Source: Macrotrachela quadricornifera (taxonomy: Eukaryota > Rotifera > Eurotatoria > Philodinida > Philodinidae). From it: a stretch of 64,000 bases of DNA. This document shows positions 37,117 to 49,331 of the stretch, piece by piece; the stretch's first letter is position 1, and the number at the start of each line of letters is the position of its first letter. Made by a program: the position numbers and the translations under genes. The notes beneath the pieces are model-generated. The model was not told the origin of the DNA. It ran no database searches and saw only the letters and a program-made list of their open reading frames with translations. The stretch spans positions 296,033 to 360,032 of the forward strand of contig JAJEKB010020756.1 of the NCBI GenBank assembly GCA_022393335.1, written 5' to 3'.

Positions 37117-38103
37117 TAAATATTGAGATAATATGCAGTGATTTATTTATTTATTTTCTCTTTCTTGTTTTTATAAAATTTCTGATTTAATTAGATTATC
37201 TATACTTAATATTTCATTTTTAATCACTTGATCACATTAAATGACGTTATTGGCTGTAGACTAAAAATAATTTTCGATTATAAATTGTACCTATATCTTT
37301 TGAGAATGAAAACGTCGCATATGGATAGAAAGAAAAAGATATGCAACATCGATTCTCAAAAATTATACAACATATTATGTATCATATATCAGCAAATATC
37401 ACATCTGTTTCATACTTTTGCTTGAAAACATGTGTCTAAATATATAATGTTAATGAAATAGAGTCATAAGATATTTACTTTAAGAATCATTTACCTGCAA
37501 AAGCAGAAGAATATTTTGGCAAAAATGAAAGTAGCAGCCACTAAGTTCAATTGCGGAAAATGTGGTCATGTGAAGTGAACCAAAGCAGTGTCCAAAATCC
37601 ATGTTTTATCAATTCTCAGCGTAATAAAAATTTGTTGTTTTCATCAAACTATACTCTATAGCATCTAGTATATAGGTCGAAATTTCAGACATTTTTAATA
37701 CTCTGTTCTCTTTAATATAAAAAAGTACTGAAATCGCTAGACTTCCATTGAAGCCAAGCCCAGGTAGAGAAGATGGCGAATTGCACGATCGGCGCAGTTG
37801 AAAAGGTTAAAACGTGACCGCATTTTTATTCTTTCAATGTAAACTATGAGAAAAATTCTAAGCATTTCAGGGTCTTTCAGGGATGCAATATAAGTGATAG
37901 AAGATGACAACTTAAGTCTTTGCTATATAACATTTAAGCTAGAAGCTATTGATGGAGTTGAAGGACGATCGATAGGAAGATATCGTCTCTCTTGGGTTAT
38001 GAATGCTCCTACTTTTTCTCCTTTTTGTCACTTCAACTATACAATTACTAAATTTTCTGCGTCATAAACTCATAAATGTTTTTAGATGTTATATCTGATA
38101 AAA
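37117..38103. other. intergenic DNA before the hAT remnant
   Basis: The block at about 37486-38060 is less AT-rich than average and may be the 5' part of the hAT transposon. Around 37540 the words CGKCGH followed by a stop and KQCPK in another frame faintly suggest a zinc knuckle, too weak to call. No terminal repeat was identified. Confidence 0.35.
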
Positions 38104-40763
38104 ATGCCTCTTTATTCAACAAAATGTCTCATACCACGGCTGAAAAAATTGGATTCTGATAGTACTCCAGTCAAAAAATGGCTAAAACAAGGTACAAATC
38201 CACCGACATTTGTTTGTATATTATGTAAAACAGGTGAATTATCTTGTAGAAATAAAGGATGGTAAGCTATTGAACAACATATGAGAAACAAAAAAAACAT
38301 CGTGATAATTTGAAATTATTAAAATAAAACTCAACATTCGTGATTCAAGCGAAATCATATCATCCATTACAACAAGGTTCTTCACCATCTGCTACTTCCA
38401 TGATAACACTTACTTATCAAAATAAAAATATTAGCTTTAGGAATCAGATGACATATGCTGAAGCATTATGGGCTATTAATGTAGCACTTCATGGTTTTAG
38501 TTACGATTCTTGTGATGAATCTGGTGATCTGTTCAAGCGCATGCTTCCTGATTCTAAAATTGCTGAACATTTCAAAATGGAACGAAATAAATTATCTTAT
38601 GTAATCTTTCCTGGCCTTGAGCCATTTTTTCATTATAATCTGGTTCAAGACATCAAAAAATATGAAAGATTAGTATCATACTTTGATGAACAAAAGAATG
38701 ATCAAAACTCTAAACAACTGGATCTTTTATTAAAGTTTTGGAGTGTTCAAAAACAAGGTGTAGTTAATCATCACTACAAATTTTTTCTTCTTGGCCATGC
38801 ATCTGCTAATGTTATTCGAGACAACATTAATGATATATTTCGAACAGATGGAATTGATATTAAACGATTACTAATGATTGAACGCGATAATCCTAGTGTG
38901 AATAAAGCCATCGAAAAATTTACTGATGAAAAACTGGAAAAAGTTGCTGGAGAATTATTGAAAATAGGTTCATGACAAATTCATGCCAGTCACAATACTG
39001 GTAAATCAGGTAAAAAAAGTAAGAAAATATTTACTATTATTAATTCTTCATAATTTTAGGTACAGCAGCTTCATGTTGTCACGTAGAAGATTTGTGCATA
39101 GATATCTGGAGCTGGTTTCATCATTCACCAGTATGAAAAGAAGATTTTGTCAAAATTATAAACGATCTGAATGAATCAATTGAAAAAAATGTTTTATATT
39201 TTGTTTGTACACGCTGGATCTTACTTAATAAAGTAGTCGATCGAGTTTTATGTAAGTAATTTAAAAAACCTTTTACTATATATCAAATATGTATGTTTGA
39301 AATAGCACAATGGGAAGTTTTACTTGAATACTTTCTTGGATATTTGCCAGAACATTATAAAGCACAGATAAGGGAAAACAAAAAATACAACTCGATCAAG
39401 TCTTGGTTATCATCATATGTTTCAAAAACTCGTTTACTCCTTATTTCATATTTATGTCGTGCAATTTTTGATAAGTTTCTAACATTATTTAAAAAAACTA
39501 GTCCAATGATTTATTTGTTATACCAAGAGTTATGGAATGTTTATCGTAAAGTTTTATTGTCATTTTTAACATTGGAATACGTTGAATATAAACAAGATAA
39601 TGAATTATTATCAATTGATCATAAATTATCCAAGAAGATATTGAATGATAAACAAATACGAATTGGTGAGAATAAAAAATTTCGAAGGTTATTAATGTAT
39701 ATGTTCTTTTAGCCGAGGAAACTCGTAAATCATCATCATTATTATCGAAAGACCAAAAAAAGACGTTTTTTCAGGATGTACAAAATATTTATCGAGCAAT
39801 TACTTATATTTAAAATCGAATATTTCATTTCTCATCGTTTCGATCCTGGAGCAAATGATATTATTGTTCGTATCGGCCGATCAATACCTGATCTTTTATC
39901 ATCAAATGAAATTGATTTACTTAGTGATGAATGGTTGATGTATTCGATTGAAACAAGTGGTGAATCATGGATGATTAAACGAAAATATAATGATTTTGAA
40001 GGAAGTACATACATTGAATGTCTTAAAATTGATTATTATTGGAATAAAGTTCTTTCGGTCATTCGAAGCAATGGTTGTCCAAAATATCCCACATTATCTA
40101 ATCTCATCAAAAATGTATTTATTATATCACACGGTAATGCAGACATCGAACGTAGTTTCAGTGTTAATGAAAATCTTGTGACCGAAGAGCGTAATCTTTT
40201 ATCAAAAAATCAATAAATGGTCTTCGTGCAGCATTTGATGCTGCTGAGTCTTTGGACGTTGGTTTGGTACATAAGGTAAACATTTACAGTTATAATTAAG
40301 ACTAGTCAACAAACATTAAATTCTTTATTACAGATGCCGACTAGTATTGATAGGATACGTGCGTACAAAGATCAGCAGCATTACATAAAGAAGTTTTAAA
40401 AATGAAAGCACTGCTAGCAGCTCAATAACAAGAAAACGTACAACGTGAAAAAATCGAAATTGAAAAAAGAAAATTATTTGAACAGGAGCAAGAACTTATG
40501 TCTACGTATAAAAAGCTTCAATTAGAGCAGGAAAAAAGCTCAATTACTACTTGAAGAAGGAAATCAGTGTTTAAATAATTCTTCGAAAAAAAGGTGATTT
40601 TACTGATATACAAGCTGCTTACGCATTGAGCAAAAGTGGCATGGAAAGGATTAAAGCTATTGATGAAGATATAGCGAAGGTCAAAAATCAAGTTTCAGCA
40701 ATTCAACAGAAATGGCTTCATGTTGAACGTGAACATTCAAGAAAGAAAGTTAATGATGAATAA
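38104..40763 (+). pseudogene. decayed hAT-superfamily transposase
   Basis: An N-terminal BED-like finger (FVCILCKTGELSCRNKGW, then a stop, then AIEQHMR) begins near 38104. A long frame at 38340-38975 has an EALWAINVALHGFSY block and an acidic/Lys-rich middle. Further fragments lie at 39293-39712 and 39776-40216. The last contains the hAT dimerisation motif (YPTLSNLIKN, then GNADIERSFSVNENL), followed in a shifted frame by a typical SINGLRAAFDA tail and a coiled-coil end to about 40763. Multiple stops (for example 38259-38261 and 38973-38975) and frameshifts make it inactive. Possible introns with TTTTAG/TTACAG acceptors (near 39060 and 40333) suggest the ancestral gene was spliced. No ends or target duplication were found. 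Confidence 0.75.
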
Positions 40764-41089
40764 TTATGTGCTTTTTTTGTAATGGAGGCAAAGGATATTG
40801 TTTTTGTGATCAGTTAGATATAGTCATTTTCATTCATTATGAATTATAGTGTTCATTATACTCTTTTTGAAAGATATGAATAAACATTTGTTGAAATAGT
40901 GACAAATATTCTATGACGATTCTTCAGACGACTCATAAGCCTAACATCGCATTGTTTTTTCACAGCAAATCAATTCCTCCTTTTCTCCTCTGATTTTCTA
41001 GTGTATTCTCCAAAAAGTTTTTAATGACAATCTTCTGTATTTCTCGTTTTTTTACAAACTCATTTTCATGACCCAAATCGTAGAAGATC

Positions 41090-41860
41090 CAAGATTGTTT
41101 ACACGGTGTTTAGCAGAGCGACTTGGTTGTTGTCATTTTATAGTGGAAAGACATATGAGTGAATTAGACAAAACGTGAAAATATGGCGTTTGGATATTAC
41201 ATCAACTCCAACAAAGGATTGACATTTGTATGAAATTAATGATATCTCATCATAACTATCAATGGCTATATAACCTTATTATGGGTAATGAAAAGTGGGT
41301 GATATATGTTAACTAAATCCGCAAGCGACAGTGATTGGGAGCTAGAAAATCAGGTGTATCAACGACCAAAAATGACCTTCACCCAAAGAAGATTATATTG
41401 AGCGTTTGGTGAAAAGCAAGAGAGATTATTCCCTACGAATTTCTTCCGATTGGCTCCACCATCACTGCTGACGTCTATTATCAACAAATGAACTGAGTTA
41501 CAGCAGAATTCAAGGAAAAGGAGGATAGAATTTATTTCTTGCATGACAATGTTAGACCTCACATTACAAAGTTGAAGTGTGAGAAATTATTGAAGTTCAA
41601 ATGGATTAGGATTGCATATCCACTTTATTCTTCAGATTTGGCTCCTACCGATTGCCACTTGTACTGTTGGCCATCTAATTACCTACGTGAAAAAAATTCG
41701 AAGACGAGAACGATCTCAAAATAGGCCTCGTGAACTTCTTCGGCCAAAATTCCCAGGACTTCTATGCATGCCGGATCCTTTCTCTATTGGGACATTGACA
41801 ACAAGTCATAGGTAGTAATGGACGATGTATTGTTGAAAGCTAGTCGTTATCTAGAAGTTA
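41090..41860 (+). pseudogene. decayed mariner transposase
   Basis: The order of motifs is that of mariner: RCLAERLGC (helix-turn-helix), MGNEKWVIYVN (41281 on), DLHPKKIILSVW, FLPIGSTITADVYY, HDNVRPHITKLK (about 41540) and YSSDLAPTDCHLY. Of the catalytic D,D(34)D set the first aspartate is Asn in this copy (MGNEKW), while the second and third are present. Frameshifts and stops occur at several places (for example after DKT at about 41178 and VN at about 41313). The C-terminus (FYACR... then VIGSNGRC) is frame-shifted. No terminal repeats were identified. Confidence 0.85.
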
Positions 41861-42290
41861 AAAACTAAAACGAAAGTTTAAAAAAAACCGCAGAAAATTT
41901 CGTATCAATACAGAGATCGATGCAAAATAAGCAAAATTTTAAATATTTTATGAGATTTGATATTGAGAAAATTTTCTTTGTGAACAAGTTGATTGTATCT
42001 TTACTCTTCTTCCGTTTGTAATAATTTGGTTTTTGATCAACACTCTCATTGGTTATTATTAAAAATCATTTCTCAAAATGACAAAATAAAGCAATTATTA
42101 TCATGCATCAAATCTCACTCGTCACTCTATTAACATGTAAATAAAAAAAAAAATTTCAAATGAAAACTCTTTAATTCAAATTTATCGATATTTATTAAAT
42201 TATTTTGTTTTTACTTCATTCACTATAATTGTCAGATCTCTTCAGGATTCAGAATGTTTCAATGCTAATCTTTTCGATTTAAAATTTACT

Positions 42291-45200
42291 TTATGCTAAT
42301 GAAAGTCGTTCAATATTTGATATCAAATTCATTCGATCGTCGTGTGAAAAAGTTAAACATTTTTCATAAATAACAAATGCTCGTTTATAATATTCAAGTG
42401 CTAATTTATCTTGATTAAGATGTTCGTAACATTCACCTATATTTGATAAACTTTTACCAATATTTTCATGAATTGGTGATAACACTTTTTCACGTATTAA
42501 TAAACATTTTAGTTCATATGTCAAAGATAATTCATATTGATTTTGATATCGTTGTAATTCAGCAAGCTTCCAAAGATTCCTAATAATAGATGAATGTTCT
42601 GGAGGAAGACTAGCTTCTCTAATTCTTAAACATTTTTCAAGATATTCAATCGCACGATTATAAAATCGTTTTTCACCCCAAATGTATCCAATCCATTCTA
42701 AACTTATAACAATACTAATGTGATTGCTTGGATGAAATTCGTTAAGTATAGCTGCTGATTGGCTATAACAATCAAGGGCTTCATCAAATTTTGCTTCCCT
42801 ATAAAGAGTGTTCCCAATTTCGCAAAGACTACTAGAAATTTGTACATAATCAAAAGGATATAGATTTTCAAGCATTTCCAATGCCTTTCGGTAATATTTT
42901 AGTGCTTGATCATATTTGTTTTGATCGCGGAACGTATTACCGATACAATGAAGAGTAAAAACAACATCGGAATATCTTGATGAATGATACTTTCGTTGAA
43001 TTTCTAATGCTTGTTCATGCAGTTCAATGGATTTATCAAATTTTTTTTGTTCACGAAATAAATTGCCAATACTATTGAAAGTACGACTATTATAAATATG
43101 ATTTGATGGATAATGAGTTTGTTGTATTGTTAATGTTTGTTGATAGTAAACAAGAGCTTCATCATAATTTTGTTGATTTAATAAAGTGTTGCCAATATTG
43201 ATAAAAGTTGACGTTAATTCGACATGATCAGATGAATAATAATTTTCTTGCATTTTTAATGCTTGATAATATAAATCAAGAGCTTCATTGTATTTTTCTT
43301 GTTTATTAAAGATATTACCAATGTAATTGAGAGTCATAGAAATATGACCATAATACGATGGATAATATGTCTGTAACATGGTAAGAGCTCGTTGATGGAA
43401 ACGAAGTGATTCTTCACAATTTTCTTTGGCATTTAGTTGTACAGAACCAATATTATTTAAAATACAAACAATGTTCAAATAATCAGATAATTGATATTTC
43501 ATTAGTATTTTCAAGGTTTGTTGGTACCATTCTAAAGACTCATCATGTTTTCCTTGTTCGCTTCTAATATGTGCTATGTTGTTCATTGGAACAACCATAT
43601 CAACATGACCAGATGGATAAAATTTCTTTAATAATGCTAATGCTCTTTGTACCATGTTTAGACCTTCTTCATATTTTTGTTGCCGATAGAGAATATACCC
43701 TATATTGTCAATAGAATAAGCAATGTACACATGACCCGATGAATAATATTTTTCATAGATGGAAATTGCTCGTTGATGATAATCAATGGCTTCATCATAT
43801 TTTCCTTGATGAACGAAAATATATGCAATATTACTTAGACTCATAGCAATATCGAAATGAAAATAGTTATAATATTTTTCTCGAATTCTTAATGCTTGTT
43901 GACTGAAAATGACTGCTTGATCATGTTTTAATTTTCTATAGTAGATGAGAGCTATATTTTCTAATGTAGTAGCTATATGTGGATGATTTGGTGAATAATC
44001 ATTATTTTGGATTTTTAATGCTTGTTGAAAATATTCATATGCTTCATCATATTTTTCTTGTCTAGATAATATTTCACCAATATGAGAAAGTAGAAGAGCA
44101 GAATCTTTAATACGAATTGGATTATTTTTTATCATTCTATCATAAGAACGATCATAATATATTCGTGCTTGAATCCATTCTCCTTTCCAAAAGAGAGCTT
44201 GACCAATAGAATGTTCAATCCAAGCTAAATCTTCATTATGTAAATCATTTAATAAATATTGAAAATAATTAATTGATTGATTCCATTGATTCATATCACA
44301 AAGTAATTTTCCAAATATAATAGGAATAGTTAAACTTTCTATTTGACGCTGTGTATCATTGATATATTTTTTTGTTAGAATTTTTCCACAATTAACTGCA
44401 TTTATTTTAATTATCCATAATTGTTGATCTTGTTCAATGTTGTCTAATCGAAATGTAGCATTCAAATCAAAAAGAATTTCATGTTGACAAGAAAATTTGT
44501 TATATGGTGTAACATCGGCAAAAACAAAACTATCGCCAATCTCTTTTATATTACATTCGATTTGAAATAGAACAGTGATTAGATGGTTTTGTTGTGTAGA
44601 GTTTTTAGCGAAAATTAATGATGATAATGTTGGATGAGTTATTGATAAAAATCCTTTCATTGACATAAGTTTTCCTTTATTTTCTTTTAATTTATCAAAT
44701 TCATTCTTTGATAAATTCATTAGTTGATAAAAAATGATATTTTCTTTGCCAGATTGAATGATTTTCTGATATTGATGATTAAGATTTTCAAAAAGATCAC
44801 GAAGAAAATATCTTAATAAATAAAGTTGATTAGTATTTTCTGTTCTTAATGCTTTATTAATTATTTTTTGAATAAATGAATATTTAAAATATAATTGAAT
44901 AGCATTATTTGATTGATATTCATCTTCAAATTGATTAATTAATTGAAAATCTTTTGAATATTCTTGATAATATAAACGAAATGTATTAAACATTTGTTGT
45001 TTTGCTTGTTCACCATGTGGAAAATATAAAATAACATGATGAAGAAGATGAATCCAAATAAAATTATTTGATTGTTTTGATAAATCTTTTGTTTTATAAT
45101 AATTTTCATCAAAAAATGTCCATTTATGAAATTGTTTATTAAATAAATCAATGTGTTCTTTAATTGATAAATATAATATATCTAATTGATTATAAAATCC

Positions 45201-45560
45201 AATTATATTTAATTGTTCGTGATATATATATTTGGATTGATCTTTTTTTGAGTCAAATATAAAAATGAAATGAACTTGAGAAAAAATATTTGTATGAGAA
45301 ATTATTTGCGAGATGAATGCAGATGAAGTAATAAAAATGATTTTTTCTTTGACAATTGATTTAATAAAGTTTATACATATCTCAAATTCAGTATAAAAAT
45401 TGAAATAATTATTAATTTGACCTAATTGTATCTTTAAGTATTCTATAACATCATCAGATTCATTATGTGAATATAACAAAATAATGATTATATTTTCTTC
45501 ATTTTGATATTCATCTTCTGAAACAATTAAACTTCTTTCATTTATTGACAATGTTTCCAT
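42291..45560 (-). CDS. ADP-ribosyltransferase-like domain fused to 14 kinesin-light-chain-type TPRs
   Basis: One intact intronless frame of 1089 residues. Residues 25-140 look like an alpha/beta Rossmann-type domain (IIIILLYSHNE, KIIFITSSAF, VHFIFIFDSKK). Residues ~165-415 match the ART fold: FYQLMNLSKNEFDKLKENKG at 277-296, FLSIT at 304-308, HEILFDLNATFRL at 360-372. Residues 418-480 hold degenerate TPRs, and 483-1074 fourteen regular 42-residue TPRs (IGNI....KYDEAL.YYQQAL.I). ART enzymes transfer ADP-ribose from NAD; TPRs bind partners. In this copy Gln279 stands where the family has the NAD-contacting Arg, and Gln359 at the first position of the E-x-E pair, while Glu361 is kept. It may be catalytically weak or inactive. 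No signal peptide; cytosolic by inference. The first in-frame ATG is used as start. Confidence 0.85.
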   Translation of the reverse strand: METLSINERSLIVSEDEYQNEENIIIILLYSHNESDDVIEYLKIQLGQINNYFNFYTEFEICINFIKSIVKEKIIFITSSAFISQIISHTNIFSQVHFIFIFDSKKDQSKYIYHEQLNIIGFYNQLDILYLSIKEHIDLFNKQFHKWTFFDENYYKTKDLSKQSNNFIWIHLLHHVILYFPHGEQAKQQMFNTFRLYYQEYSKDFQLINQFEDEYQSNNAIQLYFKYSFIQKIINKALRTENTNQLYLLRYFLRDLFENLNHQYQKIIQSGKENIIFYQLMNLSKNEFDKLKENKGKLMSMKGFLSITHPTLSSLIFAKNSTQQNHLITVLFQIECNIKEIGDSFVFADVTPYNKFSCQHEILFDLNATFRLDNIEQDQQLWIIKINAVNCGKILTKKYINDTQRQIESLTIPIIFGKLLCDMNQWNQSINYFQYLLNDLHNEDLAWIEHSIGQALFWKGEWIQARIYYDRSYDRMIKNNPIRIKDSALLLSHIGEILSRQEKYDEAYEYFQQALKIQNNDYSPNHPHIATTLENIALIYYRKLKHDQAVIFSQQALRIREKYYNYFHFDIAMSLSNIAYIFVHQGKYDEAIDYHQRAISIYEKYYSSGHVYIAYSIDNIGYILYRQQKYEEGLNMVQRALALLKKFYPSGHVDMVVPMNNIAHIRSEQGKHDESLEWYQQTLKILMKYQLSDYLNIVCILNNIGSVQLNAKENCEESLRFHQRALTMLQTYYPSYYGHISMTLNYIGNIFNKQEKYNEALDLYYQALKMQENYYSSDHVELTSTFINIGNTLLNQQNYDEALVYYQQTLTIQQTHYPSNHIYNSRTFNSIGNLFREQKKFDKSIELHEQALEIQRKYHSSRYSDVVFTLHCIGNTFRDQNKYDQALKYYRKALEMLENLYPFDYVQISSSLCEIGNTLYREAKFDEALDCYSQSAAILNEFHPSNHISIVISLEWIGYIWGEKRFYNRAIEYLEKCLRIREASLPPEHSSIIRNLWKLAELQRYQNQYELSLTYELKCLLIREKVLSPIHENIGKSLSNIGECYEHLNQDKLALEYYKRAFVIYEKCLTFSHDDRMNLISNIERLSLA

Positions 45561-47290
45561 TATTGGTAGGTTTTAATTTAATATAAATATTGTATTATAA
45601 CTGAAAGAAAGAAAGTTTTCATAGTTAAAATATGTTTTAATTCTATTTAAAATAGTATTAAATCAACTGAATAGTTATCATTGAAAAAATGTTCAATAAA
45701 ATTTCAAATAATTAGAAATAAAATTATTTTCATTATAAAGTCAAAATTAATATATATATTTACTTACGATTAATATTGAATAATGAATAAATCAACATGT
45801 TTTTTCATTTTACCATTATCAATCTTCCTCATATAACGTCATAGACATCGTTGATTTTTTCCAACAAATACATTTGATAATGTACAGGAGGACAAAATGT
45901 ATCATTCTTGCAAGGTAAACAGAACACATAAAGCAAGTGTGTCTTCCTCCCTCTTTCCTTTTCTCTATTTTATTCGTTTACTATTAACATTTTTTCGTAT
46001 TCCCTTTCTATTTATAGTAGTACTACTAATTACATTTATGATTAGGGGAGAAAAGGTAGAAAATTACTTTCACTGAAATTTTTCTTCCGTTTTGTCTTTC
46101 TCTCTGAAGATTTTCTTTTATGAATAGTTAACGGCTATTAATCTTTCAACAAATCAAATGAACTATACAAAAAACAAATAACTATTCTTTCATGTAAAAA
46201 GTTGTTCTTAATATTAAAGAGAATTAATTGTCGTTTCACCAAGAGAAATGACCTATTTAGTTGTGTAGCGAAATTGAATTGTATTTAAATGATTCGATTA
46301 GAGGAGGAAAAAAAGCTGAAAAGTTTTCACTATGTAAAATTTTAACCTTTTTTTAGCATTTGTCGATAACCAAAATCGAAAGTTTCAATCGAACATTTCG
46401 ACAAAACTAATGAATTTACTCAATTTTTGTTGAAAAATATCATTCGAATAGTTTGACTACATCTCAAGACAAACTATTAAAAAGGTGATTATACGTTACA
46501 TGCCAATTTTTGACCAAAAGGTGGGATATATATATATAGAGTTACCGAGGAAGACTTCCTCTATCTCATGGTATATTTATTATTGAATTTTCTTGCGCAC
46601 CGTGGGAGAAAACTGAAATTAAAAAACTACGGATTTCACATTTATTATGTAGACCCTCCCCCTACATAAGAATCTAAATTCTGTTGGATAAAGGTAGAAA
46701 ATAATTTAATAGGGTATATATCACTCAATCACCCACAACACCCACTTGCATATTCTATTTCATTTTCCTTCATATTTGGCTTATGATCTGACTTATCAAA
46801 GTTCAAACAAAAATTTTTCACAGTACTGCCTAAAATAATATTTATAGCCTCATGTTTGTCAATCGGAAATATATAGGATTACAGAGACTTCTTTCGCTCT
46901 ACAAAATGGTAATTTATCTATGAAGTCTATTCATGTTTTAATAAGACATGATGATATATAGCAGAGCATGATATATATTATTACTGTAAGATTTTTTTTC
47001 TATTCTTATCTCTCGAAGACATTTCGTAAACGAATCTGCAATCAAATTGGAAATGAGACTCAAGTGGCTATAGAAAAAAGCTCTCGAGCAAAACAAGAAT
47101 TCAATAAGTTAGAAAAAAACCATCAAGAAGTAATAATAGTCAACAGTTCTTGGTGCCTTTGAAATATTCTAAAGAATAAATTGGCCTTTTGAAAGATATT
47201 TCACTGTTATCGTTTCTTCACTGTGTTTCATCTGTATACAGTTCATATCTTGCATCTTCATCACTCGTTTCACTACTTGTGAATTGTGTA
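45561..47290. other. gene-free region
   Basis: Upstream DNA of the TPR gene and intergenic sequence. The plus-strand frame 46968-47162 contains a basic, Glu/Lys-rich 45-residue stretch (KRICNQIGNETQVAIEKSS) after a possible acceptor (TCTCGAAG), but nothing links it to another exon. Not called. Confidence 0.45.
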
Positions 47291-49331
47291 TCAATTGTCT
47301 GAGCATCTATAGTCTTCATCGGATGTTTTGCTACTGGTACATTCTTTATCTGTTACTTCAGTATTTGCTGTTCCTTGGCTTACTGATATTGTTTGCCTTT
47401 CAGTATCACTACTTGCTCCGTAATATTCTTCTAATGCTTGATTCATTTTGCTTTTCTTGCATGTGGTAAAATCCAAAACATTCAAAAATAATGGTGCAGC
47501 TGTTGTATAAAAACTTGGTATCATTTTTATTGTTTTTCCAATAATTTAAAGCGATTAATGCTGCCGTTACGTGAGAACAAGTACCACTTGCAGTGCGCAA
47601 ACTGCTTTTGAAAGTACAATAAGAAGCAGTATTGTCAAGCTTATTATGATTAAACCGTATCCATACAGTATGTTTTTTTGGATTGTTCGTCGTCTTGTAT
47701 CTTGATATAATATTTTTTATTTTAATTGTCGATGAAAAATCAAGATGAATATAAGTAGACCACTGTTGTTGAATGTGTTCTAAATATGAATGTACGATTC
47801 TTACTAAATACTTACCACTGCATTGCTTAACATCATTCTTGTCGTAGGACGTAATAATACTTGATATATCGCTTGTACTGGCTTTTCTCCAAACAATTGT
47901 ATTGGCTTCCATGTGCACAACTTCGTTCTCTAATTGTATATCTCTTATCGTATATTGAGCATGTTTAAGAGCGTCACTATTGTCTAATACCAAATTAGAA
48001 AAGTAAGCAATGTCAACAACACATAGTACTCTCGTTATTGAACCTATAATAGGTATAAAATCAGTATTTACAACAAGTCCAATAAAATTCCATTGTTTTA
48101 ATCTTCCAAAGTCTCGTTCAACAGCATTACGAACTCTAGTTATACACCTTGTTTGATTTGATTTTACAGTTGATAGCTGTGTTTCACCTTTACATATGGA
48201 ATCAAGGGTAAATAAATCCAATTTTTCTTTACATCTTGCAAAACCTCTGTCACCGATGAACATATCATTCTTGGAGAATATTGCATGAAGCTGTTAATTT
48301 TGAGCAAATAAATCTTTGTGTTCATAATCTTCTACTTTATTATTGCTCAGAGTATTCCATATGAGTTCGTCGTTATTGTATTCGTCTGAGAAATATGGGC
48401 TGTATATATCGAACCATTTCCCCTCTAGCAACATAATAGCCATCATTTTTACCAAATTGTCGGCTTTATGCTCGCAATAACTTTTCTTTTAGTTATTAAA
48501 AATTTCAAGGCTTTTTAACATACACATGTGTAGAATCTATCATAGCAGCAGTATTCAATAACAGTACTTTCATCCATTCTGGAGAATGGTTGTAAATAAT
48601 ATCATGTCGTTGAAAAGCTTGAGATCCAATATACAATGTTACGAAAATTTCCGACATTTTCTTGACAATTTCATGAAATATCTATGATATTCTTGGTTGA
48701 GTTAGTCTAAATAAAGTACCTGCAAATATCTGTCTAACTCCACGAAACATAGTGGTAAAAATATGACAACATTTTGGCTCGAGGAGTTAATTATTGATGC
48801 TATTGTCAGTATCTGTGCTTGGAAAATCTGCAAAACACTTTACATTGATTTTCCTTTATATATTCAAACTTGTCAAGTAACAATGCTCTTTTATCGTTGA
48901 GTTTCATTTTCTTTGATAACAGACTAGATATTGATGAATCTTTGATATCGGTAATCCATTGAAAAATATCAAGCACAAGGCAATCTGAATACAAACTATA
49001 ATGATGTCGCAAAACTATATGATAGTCGTCAAAAAAACGGCGTGATGTTTTTGTTTTCATTGTTATAGCTTTTTTATTTCTTGATCTTGATCGCTGTGCA
49101 GTAGTGGTGGAGCCAGAAATTTTTTCTGGGAGGGACTGAGCTCCGTTTTCAAGCTGAAAATCAGCACATTTCACTATTTTAATGCTAGATCATCTCAATC
49201 CTGGGGAAGGGGGAGAGGGGCTCAGCCGCGCCCTGGCTCCGCCACTACTGTTCAGTACCATCTCGAAACAAACTTGTATTACACCTAATGCACGATCCAG
49301 TAGGAAGTGTACACATATAATACTTGACCAT
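47291..49331 (-). pseudogene. decayed DDE transposase with a C-terminal SWIM zinc finger
   Basis: In minus-strand order: a Cys-containing N-terminus (MVKYYMCTLPTGSCIRCNTS, from 49331) cut by a miniature element. Then a basic linker and helical block to 48806 (HIVLRHHYSLYSDC, RALLLDKFEYIKE), then an AAMIDSTHVYV block (first catalytic Asp), KWFDIYSPYFSDEYNNDELIW, and MFIGDRGFARC (second Asp). Next come RNAVERDFGRLKQW (Glu of the DDE set) and a SWIM-type finger in ASYCTF...GTCSHVTAALIALN. The tail changes frame near 47520 to a Ser/Thr-rich end at 47291. Stops near 48290 and in 48480-48520 and frame shifts show it is dead. The DDE block order resembles DDE_Tnp_4 (Harbinger/ISL2EU-like) enzymes. 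Confidence 0.7.
49099..49250. mobile_element. 152-bp hAT-type miniature element inserted in the DDE transposase
   Basis: Terminal repeats CAGTAGTGGTGGAGCCAG (49099-49116) and, in complement, CAGTAGTGGCGGAGCCAG (49233-49250) differ at one position. Ends of the CAGNGGCGGAGCCAG type are common in hAT elements. The flanks (TCGCTGTG and TTCAGTAC) do not show a clean 8-bp duplication. The interior is GC-rich. Codons on both sides (FRDGTE upstream on the minus strand, RSRSRNKK downstream) fit one transposase N-terminus that the element splits. Confidence 0.75.

Noticed and set aside
37530..37600. CCHC zinc knuckle of a retroelement
   Set aside because: Only CGKCGH in one frame and a further Cys in another; too little evidence.
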